Below, piece by piece: positions 35,101 to 47,100 of a DNA stretch of 64,000 bases (position 1 is the first letter of the stretch; each line of letters begins with the position of its first letter). The DNA is from Artemia franciscana (lineage: Eukaryota > Arthropoda > Branchiopoda > Anostraca > Artemiidae). Location: positions 36,589,902 through 36,653,901 of the forward strand of contig NC_088872.1 of the NCBI RefSeq assembly GCF_032884065.1, given 5' to 3'. The notes below the pieces were generated by a model that had not been told where the DNA came from, searched no databases, and worked only from the letters and a program-made list of their open reading frames with translations. Both the position numbers and the translations under genes were made by a program.

Positions 35101-38100
35101 ATAATTAAGCTTTTACCTCAGTGAAAAAAGGAAGGTGTGTCTTATTCGATTGACTTGAACCTTTGCCCAATCAGTTTTTCAAATGTTATAAATTACGTAA
35201 TTTATTAATTAGTGTCATGTTTACTTAGAATATTACCTAAGGTTGTTGTGATTTGGAGATATCCTTAGGTAATCGTCCAAACTTAGCTCCGTGTTTACTT
35301 TTTGATTTGTTCGTTTGTGAAAACAAGTGCAACTTTTCAAAGAACCAGAAATAATTCATAAGTAATATTTCCTAAACAATTGTTGTACGTATCCAGTCGC
35401 TTGGTGTAGCCTTTTCAAGACCATTCCAGATTAATAGATTAATCGGTAAAAGCCTGCAAGAATGTATGCAACAGAAAAATAACATAATTGTAATCTGGTA
35501 TGGTCACGAGGGGGAGGCGGTAATTGTGTGTTATCCCGAACACACTCAACAAGTTTGCTTTGTTCGATCTGAGAAAAACTGGTTTTTTATCGCTTTCGGT
35601 TATTATTAGCTGATTCTTTGGTGAAATAATATGAAAAAAACTTGTTTTCTTAAAGAGTTAAAGAGGCTGCGTCCCAAAGTCGAACCTTAAAACGTACAGG
35701 AATTAGGAGAGGCAGTTGGGGGGCTGCCGCCCCCCAAACCCCCCGCTTTTAAAGACTCTTTTGTACAGGTCTTTTGTTGTGGGGGGACTTCATTGTTACT
35801 AATTACTAGTTTCGGCGCAATGGTTCTCCTGTCCTCTTGTGTTTAACATTTTTCGAAGTTATTCCATTATTCATTCATTTCAATTTTTTGTTAATTAAAA
35901 GAGGGCCTTCCGAAGCCAAGAGCTGGGTGCAACAAAAAACCTGTACAAAGGAGTCTTAAAAAACCTGTACAAAGCGGGGGGTTTGGGGGGCGGCAGCCCC
36001 CCAACTGCCTCTCCTAATTCCTGTACGTTTTAAGGTTCGACTTTGGGACGCAGCCTCTTTAACTCTTTAAGAAAACAAAGTTTTTTTCATATTATTTCTG
36101 TACGTTTTTCTTTTGTGAAAAAAAACTGCCCGATAAGGGACTTGAACCCTTGACCCAAGGATTAAAAGTCCCACGCTCTACCGACTGAGCTAACCACCTG
36201 CATGTGTGTAAATATAACTTTTAAATAAATTTTAAAAATTTCAAATTAACATGGGCTCTTATGGAGAAATTGGTTAATTAAGTGGCTAATGCGTGGTTTC
36301 TGGAAAACAGGGAAGGAGTTATCGGATCGAGCTGAAATTTCGCGGATAAGCTTCTGGGCCGTAGGGACCGTAACTTGTGAATTTCAGCCCGATCGGACAA
36401 CGTTAAGGGGGGGGGGGGGTGGTGTTGGGGGGTCGAAACTTTCGGGGGGTTAAGATTTTCCCACAAAACTTTCAAGGGCACTTACTCGGAGAATTCCGCG
36501 TCGAATGAGTCTTCGTACACCCAGATCCGATGTCGGCTGTGACCTGTAGGCGTCGAGAAAAAAAAACAAAAGGAGAATATGAACATTAAGTGGCTATGCG
36601 TGGTTTCTGGAAAACAGGGAAGGAGTTATCGGATCGAGCTGAAATATCGCGGATAAGCTCCTGGGCCCTAGGGGACCTTAACTTGTGAATTTCAGCCCGA
36701 TCGGACAACGTTAAAGGGGGGCTGGGGTTGGTGGGTCGAAACTTTCGGCCAGATTTTCCCCATGAAGGAAAAGTCGGAGGGGGATGAAATTTGGCAGGTT
36801 TCTTAGTTGGAGCTCGGGCTACGAAATGCATCCCCCCCATCCCTCTGCGACCACTGGAACCGAAGATCGCTTAACATTGTCGTGGTTCGCCTCTTTATAG
36901 AGGCACGAGTGTGCCTCCTTGATAAACTATGATGCAGGTATATTTCAATTAAATCTTGAATATATAGAGGTTGCTAGGTTAGGTATTTAATATAATGCTT
37001 TCTGGGCGGCCTGTTTTCCATAATTCTTTGCTGTAGTTTCCATAATCTTGTTATTAAGGTGTTATACTTTCATCATCTTTTGGTATATGTCATTATGATT
37101 AGCCTAACTTTACTTCTTGAGTGTGTTCGGGATAACACATAAGTACCGGGGAGGCTTTGGGCTCATTTGGCCCCCTTAAGTTTCGAGATTTGCTCTCAAA
37201 TTGCACCGGCTTCCCTTAAAATTTGCCTATATATATATTTTATTTTAGCCCCTTTCCAAATTCATTTCGGTACTTACGTGTTATAGCGACCACATCAAAG
37301 AAGTGAATCTAGGTTAATCAAAATGAAATATACCAAAGTATAATGGAAGTATGATACTTTAGTAACAAAATTGTGGAAACTACAACAAAGAATTATGGAA
37401 AGCAGGCTACCAGAACGCATTGTATTAACAACCTAACTTAACCAATTACTAGCTTAATAGATACCGTTTATCTTGCTCAGGCTAAGCTGATCATCTCTGA
37501 GTGGACAATGAAAACCGTTTCCATCACAGATCAAAAACAAAGTGTAGTCGCTATAACACGTAAGTACCTTAATTCCTACGTAACTGCCTGGCTACGAGGG
37601 AATGGCACTACTAATTGAATTTGTTCTTGTTGTTGTTATACATTTAAAGTATCCTCACATGTATGTGGTTCGCCTTTCTAATCTGTCCTCCCCTACGGAA
37701 AAGGTTCCCTTCGCACATGCCAGGTGTCGTTTGTATTTCCTAGTCCTGGTTTACGCGAAGCGGTCTAGAACATAACTTCTTGTTGTAAATGCGGAACATT
37801 CTTACATGGTTCAACAAACATCACGTCTAAATCGTGGGAAAACAAGTTTGTTGACCTTCACACTTTGCGTTTCATTCTTGCCAACTAATCATGGATTATT
37901 TGGTGTTAATTATAAAAATGTTCACTTCTTTTCAAGTTACCTCTAACGTTACCTCTAATTCTAACGGACTAAATTTAAAAATTCGTGTCATTTTCCTTCA
38001 GTTGAAGTTTTCCTTAAGAACCCTCTAAATCATTTCTCTACTTACGATTACGATCTTACCGGATTTTTAGTGAACGTGTGAAAAATGTTTATTTTATAAT

Positions 38101-41100
38101 AAAACTAACACAGTATAAGACCGTATCATATAAGGCGGTTTAGGGGAGGTACAGAAAAGGCACTTGTCTCGGGTGCACAAATTTCCAGGAATTACTCTTA
38201 ACAGTTATAATCATTTTGTACTTTTTGAAATTTATTTCTATTGAAATAAAAGCAGAGGGCGCGGTTACATTAAAAATAATTAATAACTTATTAAAATAAA
38301 AAATAAATTAAAATAATTAATAATAATTTAATTAATAAATTTAAAAATGTGTATTAATTAATAAATCAAAAATAAATTTGTTAAAATTTGACCTGAAAAT
38401 TTTGTGGGAGACAGGAGGGGGACTAGTCAAGATTTTACTTGAGTACAAGAGAGGCCAGAAACGCAACTGCGTATCAATATCCTTTGTCTGCTCACATCAT
38501 AAGTGTTCATGAAGTGACCAAGACCCTTTATTCGCAAAAATTATTAGCTTCTTTTCTGAATATATGTGAGTCGGTCGTTTTCTTTTGAATTTTCTGGTTT
38601 TTATTAATCATATTTCCTGTGTTGTGAAAAACGTGCCATCCATCGGTTTCAAACCTTCGGTCTTTAGAATATCATTCCAAAAATTTGTTCAATTTCTTTT
38701 TTAATTCTAATTGATTATTTTTGAATGTTTAAAATAATTTTATTGATATTGTTATTATAGGTTTGCAGTGGCATTGGACAAGATTCGTAATCGTCACTCG
38801 GATGTGGTCCCAACTATGGCACAAGGAGTCCTTGAGCTTAGTGAATCCGTGTTTGTGGACAATGACACTGATGACAAGATTCAATATTTTCTTGATCGAC
38901 TTTATATGTCCAGGATTGGTATCCGTATGCTGATAAACCAACACGGTGAGAAAATTCATAATTCATTTTGCTGAGAATAGACACATACTGGTGAGGGTGG
39001 AGGGGGGGTTCAAGTGAGAAAGAATCGCCTAGCAGCCCTATGGAATATTTACGCAATTGTTCCATTTGCTGAGACATTATTCCTTCATAAGAGCTGAGGT
39101 TGGTCCAATCTGGGATAACGAATCATTCATAAAGGCTTATCGCTCACAGACTGTTGAAAATAATTTTGTATGCTGTGTATGGGAATTGTGCCACCTCATT
39201 AAGCTGCACGCTGGAGTCTTTTTTCATATAATCTCCTTTTGTATAGACTTTGAATTAGAATATGTACAAAAAAAAAAACTATTATACGGGAGTGAAGAGA
39301 ATTTGAAAAAAAATATCTGAAAGGGGCAAGGAATTACTAGAAATTAGTGGCATTGCGCAACATGCAGTAACTACGATAACCAATTTTTATTAAAAGCTAT
39401 ATAGAGTTGATAAAAGAAGCAGAGAATCGACTAAGTGAACATCTTACCATCGTAACATTCTTACGACTAAGATTAGGATATTAGATGCTATTGTTGTAAT
39501 CGTTGTTAAACATGGTTTTGAAATTTGTGCTTCGTGGTGTTGAGGTTGATATGCTCGTTGTTTTTTTTAGGGCATGTCGGAGGATAGTTTTAGGTCTTGG
39601 TTTGGATCATCGGTTAGGTAAACAATTGCTTTCGGAGTGATGAGCTTGGAATACCGAGAGGGAGACAAAAGTGAAGTTTTGAATAGGGTATATTTTATTT
39701 TCAATTGAGCTTCGATTTTATATGCTTCAAATAGGTAGACGGTTGCTGGTATAAGTAATTACGTTTAGAATCATGACCCCTGAATAGTGAAGGGGGACAA
39801 AATCATATTCTGGTTCAATTATGCAACTGCATAAAACTCGTAGACGATTAACATGTATGATTGCGTTCCTAGCTCTGGCAAGACCGTATCCAAGGGGAGT
39901 TACTGGGTTTGAGCCCCCCCCCCCCCCCCAAAAAAAAAATATATATATATATATATATAATGTTCGAAAGCGTAACAAAAATAAATGTAAACATATTTTT
40001 GATGTGTGTTTAAAATGTTTGTCCCCCCCCCGAAAGAGATTTCCATTCGGAGCCTTGATTACTCAGTAGTAAGATACAACAATTCCATCTCTTAGTAGAG
40101 ATCCAGCTATATTTTTTCACCAAGTTAGTTCCTGTCCCAGTAGATGATTACCTTTGGAGATGGGGACCACAAGTGAAGTTTCGAATAATTTATGTTGAGG
40201 TCTGAATAGAAACTAAAATCCAGGCAGTTCTCGTTTACATGTAAGATTCGGTCCTTGGATGCACCCAGCTGCAGCTAAGTATCTAGCTCTAGAGTCTAGA
40301 ACTAAGCCTATGCCTAAAATTTTAAATTCAAACAATAGAGAAGCCTCCTTTGCACTATATTTATCATATATACCTAAAGGTGCTGTTCACATGTGTGATT
40401 GGCCGACCTTACTTGCTTAAGCAAGTACATGGCCAGACATGCTTATCTAGGCATGGAAGTGTTGCAGAACTTTCAGGTGAATGCTACTTAAACAAATAGT
40501 GTTTAAATAAAGGCTTAGAGAAGTTAGAGGTTAATTTGGTTATCTTTGTTTTCAGCTCTACTATTTGGAGAAACATTAAATCAAAACAAGCGTCACATTG
40601 GATGCATCGATCCGTATTGCGACGTTGTTGATGTAGTTAAAGATGCCTATGAAAATGCCCGTTTTCTCTGCGAAAGATATTATTTAGCATCGCCTGATCT
40701 CAAAGTTGCCGCCATTAACAGTAAGCTTTCTTTTCTTTACTTGTGCTGTTTTACGGACTAAGGGGTGTGGGGCAATTTAATTCATTCTTCAATTTGGATA
40801 GATTGTCCATCCAGAATCACAACTCATTCTGTACATAAAATCAGACTTTAGCTCGATGAACCACGAACGGCTATTAAATCCATTGGAGATATCTTTGATA
40901 GCTTCATCAATTTGCGAAAAATATGGGTGGGGGAATGGGACAAGGATCTTCCTTATTTTTAATGTAGCTCCGAGAAACGGTATTTTAAGATCTAGGGCGA
41001 ATAAAATTTTCCCTATGAAACACCAAAAACAGGTATTTTTAAACTCTAGGGGGATTCTTTTATTTATTTTTGGTTTTTAAACCAGAGATAATGATAACAC

Positions 41101-44100
41101 TATAGGTAATAAACCCAGAGTGTGTTATTTTAATTGTCTTTGTCGGATAGAAAACACGTCTTGTGTTATATAAATGACTGGCTAAAGCTTAAAAAATTAG
41201 GTTAAAATGAGGTCTTATTTAACTGCTTACTATTTAGTTCTTGAGGAGCCTTTTCTATCTACCAGATTATATCTACGGCATTGCATGTGGAGGAAACCGA
41301 TATTCAAGTCGAATCTTAGATTTTCCTCTCTTTCCTTTTCACCTTTGTTTTGCCTTGCAGATTAAACAATATTTTTCTACCAAAATAAATAAAATGAAAG
41401 AAGAGTGGAAAGGACTGTGTTGAATTGTTATATATGCTATTGTCTTAAATCTCTTCTTCCATGAATTTTTGGTTTTGTGAAAGCCTTTGCGGAGAAATGA
41501 TTGTGATAAAAAAAAAAAAAAAAAAACACAATGACACAATTTTAGGGTTTGAATTGCTTACTTTTCAGATTAAATTGAAAAGCTAGATATAGTTTACTAA
41601 CCCCAGTAAGCCTGGTGTGTAACCAAATCCGTTTTTGCTTGAAAGAGTGGGAAACTAGAATAGTGGGGCCTTGAATTCAATTCATTTTTGCTGTTTTTTC
41701 CTAGTCTCAGTACCCCATTTCCAGTTCGTTGGAAGTTATGAGTAATTTGTAATTTTATCGATATTCACATCAGACAGGAGTATTCTATTGGGACTCGAGA
41801 GGGCCAGGCCTCTGGGAGGGGCTTCCCCCTTCCCAAGGTTGTAAATTTCTACTCACTTTTTATTCAAATTAACAAATAAAAATTATTTCTTTTCGTTATT
41901 GCCCTTACTCCCACGGAAAAAAATCATGCGTATTTGCCTGATATCAAGAAGCAATTTGGTATGTCAATTAGTTGGCATTAGTTGGTATATCAATATCATG
42001 TCACTGGTATCATCAATAGCAGCCCGTCATTACCCGTATTAAACAAACCACTTCTTAAATTCACCAGTTCATTGGCCTAAGTCTCGTTCCATTTGCCAAA
42101 ATACCATAAATTGGGCAAGCTAGCATATTGGACTACAAAATATATTACTTGCTGGGGAGTATTTAATTTGATGGGGGAGGGTGGAAGGCGAGGATTAAAA
42201 AGCATGAGTGTAACTCCTGTTTATTGAATAATTTATTGCACTAGCAGAATAAATCATGAAGATTAATAAGCTCGTGGCACCCATCATAGGGATTGGATTG
42301 CGATTTTTTTGCCTTTTGCTGCTCAGAGAAAACGGAAAAGTAAATATCAGATGCAAGCTTTAATAAGTCTGACATACAACCGAAATCTTGTTTTGATTAA
42401 AGGATGGAAAATTATTGTAATTTAGTTTGATAGATTCGAATTTTCTTCTTTACTTTTTTGTAGAATTCTTCTGTTGTAGCTCTGGTGTTGGTACCTGAGG
42501 GAAGTGCATTGCCTGTTTCCATGTATGTTCAATTTCATTCGTATTTTTATTTTTTTTTATTTTAGGATTTAGGATATTCCAGGCATCCTGGGATATCCAA
42601 CGAATTTTCAGCTAAAAAGTAACACTTACTACTTTGGTTTAACCTCAAATCTGCAATCATCATCGATTAGACTTATTTATTTTCTAATACCTTGAATACT
42701 TCAGTGCCTTAGAAGTTTGTCATTTTAGATTGGGATTTTGTTTTGTAAGAGGTATAAACCACTTTTTTTTTCGAGGTTGAGAGTATCCGTCGATTTTTGT
42801 ATTTGTTGAAATAATGGTATAATAACTAATGGAGAAGACTCGTATAACTAAATAAAAGGAAGAGATAGTTCTAGTAAACATTTGGGTCGTTTGTATTGCA
42901 AACCGATAATAAAATAGTCGTCTTAATTTTATGCCGCGAAGAATGAGAATCTTGTAATACAAGACGTGTGTTTTGGACACGAGTGTGTAGGTTTGATGAT
43001 TGTTTATTATTATTATTAGAATTCCTGTCAGTTTTTATTTCGACTACTCCTCTTTTTAATTTTGTGACACAAAGACGATGTTTGCAGTTGTCCATTTTGT
43101 CGTAGCTCTGGCCACTCAGAATTTCAATGCAAAGGGTTTAAGAACTTTTAATTTGGCCACCTTATAATGTTCTAGAAAATTTTCTGGGATAACATTCACG
43201 TGAGGTATTTTTGGACCTCTCCCGAGTTGATTTTTCTTAAAAATACAACTGAATTTAGCTTTGAATACGGTCTTAAGTGAAATACTGTCAACGAGTTGAA
43301 TTTTTTTAATTTTGTTGACAAACTTACATAATTTAAGTGGACTTTTATAATATTTTACGGCAAAAGACAACCCGAAAACCATCGGCCAGATTTGGTCATT
43401 TTTATAATACATTTTATGGTGTCCCGCCCATTTCTAGAGCTAGGTATACTGGCTACCGCTAGTCCTTTTGTCGGTTAATTCTTGTATCTCTTGAACTTTT
43501 GTTTAAAGGAGTCAGTGGATGCCTTTGATGGAAGAACTTTTCTGGGGGGATGGTTCCGGATAAATCTGCTGGGCCAAACAACCCTGTTTCTTAGGCATTT
43601 ACTCCTAAGCATTGCGAATTATCGGCCTACATTTTTTGAATGTAATAATGTTGTGCTGTGTTTTTCAGAGAAAGAGAATGGCATTCCCATCCAGATTGTA
43701 TACGTACCTTCTCATTTGTATCATATTCTATTTGAACTATTCAAGAATGCCCTTAGGGCTGTGATGGAACATCATGGAACAGCTGCTTATTCTTACCCAC
43801 CTGTTGAAGTTCTCGTTGTGAAGGGAGATGAAGATGTGACTATTAAGGTAAGTGGAATATTTTTAATCCCTTTATTCTTCTTCTTGCCTTTGCCTGATAT
43901 AAAATAGTAAACAGTAAATTTCAGATAGATGTCTAATTTTGGGCGAAATTCATTATTGTTGTATCACCATACTATGTTCCCTGTGATGAGTCCTCGGCTC
44001 TAATTGAGATTTGTGGACCTGAAGAGTACTATCTAGCCTTGGTACCCCCCTCCACGAAAAAAAACTCAAAACATGTGTTAGATTAGTTGACAGGGAAATA

Positions 44101-47100
44101 CAACATAATTGTCTTATTTATTAAATCGTGCTTATCTATTATTAAATCTTATTTGAAAAAATGGCTAAGATCTTGATATCCCCCTCCGATTATTGGCTTA
44201 AGTTTAATGTATCTCAAGCAATTCTTGAGTGTATCATTTTCCAGTTGTATATATCTGATACTTAGAGTTGGCATCTTTATATTTTTAAGTCTGGTATTTA
44301 AGCTCTTTTTCTGTTAGTCATGCATTGATAATTTACTTAGTGAACAATTCTAAAAATATTTCAATTATAGTATCGATAATGGATAATCGTTTGTGTAGGA
44401 TTGCTGCTGCTAAGCAACTAGTTTGAAAAATTAAATGAGACAAGTCGAGGTATTGTATTCTCCTTTAAACTGTCAATTTTTCTTTATGAAAATAAAGCCA
44501 TTTGGTTCATATATTTGGATTTTCATCAGAAAATACGAAAAAAATTTTTGTTTTTGTCACATTTTTTCGTGAGCATAGTCTTTCATGTGCTTGTACGGCC
44601 AAAACCATACATACACGCAGTATCGGGAGAAATCACCCCATGCAAAATCTGCTCGAATCAGAGGAGGGAGGTGTCTAACCCCAATACTTATTTCAAGACC
44701 CCCTCGCTCCCAGGATTTTTTTTTGGAGAAAGACTTGCATGTTATCTGTCCATATGCTGCTTTACAAACATTCTTCATAAAAACTGGAAGTGTTAATATC
44801 GTCTTGCTACCTTAAATCGCAAGCACTATTTGTAGTAGCGTACGATAAGGACGAGGCTTTTTTCGCCTTCCCTTTAGATTTTGAGAAACACCTATTTTGA
44901 TTTTCTCATTGAAAAATACCATTTGTACATTTCCCTTGAAAAAGAAAACAAACCCTTCCATATTTGTTGATATTGTCTGTTGTTGGCACAGAGGTATACT
45001 TATTTATTTCCTGCTTGCTCAGATACTTGTGACCTTCGGCAAGAAATACTGACAGGTTTGTCATTGCCACCGTCAAATATATCTCATAAAAGTCTTTCAG
45101 GCTTGTCTCTACTTGTTTGTTACCTTGAGAAAGATTTGAAAAATACCTTAGCCCACGAGTAGATCTTATTGATATAACCTAAAAGTAGCAGGGCAAAAAT
45201 ATGGCTTCTGATATTACGCTAATTCATACCAGGTGGAGGTGGGTCCAGATTTTTAAACCTTGAGTTTAAACTGTAGAACATGTCAGTCAAAGCACTTCAC
45301 GTGATTGTGTCACACTATGGATAGCACACGGTACCCTCTGGCACCTTCATCTTTCCAAAGGCATTTCTCAGATTCTTTATTATAAAAATGTGCTCTAAAT
45401 TAGATGGTTCGTGTTTTTGCAAGCCACCCTCAACTTGGCACGCCATCTTAATTCACGGCACCGTGCAACACTGACTGACCCTCTGGCACCCCCTCATCAT
45501 CCCCATGTTTTCGCAACCCAACCCTCCATAATAGACCATCTCAATTCACGCCACAGTGCTGCACTATGATTCTTTTAGCACCTTCTGGTGCTTCCTCGTC
45601 ATTCTTAAGACATTTTCCAAATATTCTCCTGTAGGAAAATGTCTGGAAAATTCTTTGGGTGTGATAATTCATTCTAGAGGGTGTCATTGCATGCCATGCT
45701 GGCGTCAATTGCTTGGAATCATCAGAAAAAAAGGCTATTGGGAGTTTTATTTTAAGTTTAAATGATCGTTTCTAGTGTAAACGGTTGTTTTTGTAGGAAA
45801 ATGTCTGAAAATTCTTTAGGTTTGACAGTGCACGCCAGAGGGTCCCATGTGCTAGCCAATGAGTGCCACTGGAAATTGCCATGAAACATTACAATCTAAC
45901 GATGAAACTGCAAATCTCCGCTTTTTAATATAAGCAATGGTAATTTTTAGTTTATAAAGTTGTTTTTGTAGAAAAATGGTGGAAAATGCTTTAGGTGTGA
46001 TAATGTACGCCAGAGGGTGTCATAATGTGGCACAGTGACAGGAATTCACTTGGTGTATCACGTTTAGGGTGGCTTGCAAAAATACGAACCATTGGGTTTA
46101 AAGCATATTTTTATCATAAGAAATATCTGAAAGATGCATTTGGAATGATGAAGGGTGCCAAAAGGTACCGTGTGCAATCCATAGTGTGACACTGTGACGT
46201 TAATTGCTTGGACTAACAGGTTCTACAGTATAAGGTTAAGCTGGGAGGTGTTAAACGAATTTTTCGGCTTAGGGGGACTAAAATCTCACCCAGTCACAGA
46301 AACGAGGCATTTTCATTAAGATCTCTGAGAAATAACTCTTGATATAGCTTAAATTTATCTCTAATAACAACCCTCCCCCTCTGGAATCGCTTGCTAGGGT
46401 GAGCTAGCCGCATTGCCACGGTGGCGTGAATATACACAGTCTTGGCTAAAAGAAACGTCGTATTTTCATTAATACATCTCAGAAATAACTCTTAAAATAG
46501 TTTAAAATAATCTCTTAACAACAAGAAAAGACGTGAATTCACATGGTGTATCACGGTGAGGGTGGCTTGCAAAAATATGAACCATTAGATTTAAAGCATA
46601 TTTTTATCATAAAAAAATCTGAAAAATGCAATTGGAATGATGAAGGGTGCCAAAGGGTACCGTGTGCAATCCATAGTATGACACGGTGGCGTGAACTGCT
46701 TGGACTAACAGGTTTACTGCATAAGGTTAAGGTGGGATGTGTTAAAAGAATTCAGCTCTGAGGGACTGAAGTCTAACACCCAGTCACAGAAACGATGCAT
46801 TTTTATTAAGAACTTTCAGAAATAACTCTTGATATGGCTTAAATGTATGTAATAACAACCCCCCCCCCTCTGGAATTGCTTGCTAGGGTGAGCTAGCCAC
46901 GTTTCCACGGTGGCGTGAATATACACAGTCCTGGCTAAAAGAAATGTGGTATTTTCATTAATACGTCTCAGAAATAACTCTTAATATGGTTTAAAATAAT
47001 CTTTTAACAACAAGGCTCCCTTTTGGAATGGCTTGCTAGGGGTGAGCCAGCCAGATATTGTCACGGTGGCGTGAAATATGCATAGTCTTGGCTCAAAGAA

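Larger units (their letters stand above)
29846..37755. other. Segmental duplication, copy B (carries PDK exon 2)
   Basis: Paralogous with 2515-11215 in order and orientation. It spans the end of intron 1, exon 2 and most of intron 2 of PDK. Segments found only here are about 31440-32235, about 33265-34078 (the centre of foldback Z, lost from copy A) and about 35627-36920. Because this copy has the intact exon in its gene context, it is probably the source and copy A the derived one. Confidence 0.8.
32545..38760 (+). other. PDK intron 2 (6.2 kb)
   Basis: Donor GTAAGT, acceptor TGTTATTATAG. It contains foldback Z, a 470-bp foldback element, a tRNA-Lys-like sequence, two 306-bp repeats and element Y. 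From about 37756 to 38760 only AT-rich sequence is seen, including a run of TTAATAA/AAATAAT repeats at about 38270-38390. Confidence 0.85.

Noticed and set aside
36128-36198. Functional tRNA-Lys gene
   Set aside because: The first acceptor positions do not pair with the otherwise Lys-like 3' half, and it lies among mobile elements.
39057-39320. 87-codon frame in PDK intron 3
   Set aside because: PDK phases are complete without it, and it resembles no known protein.
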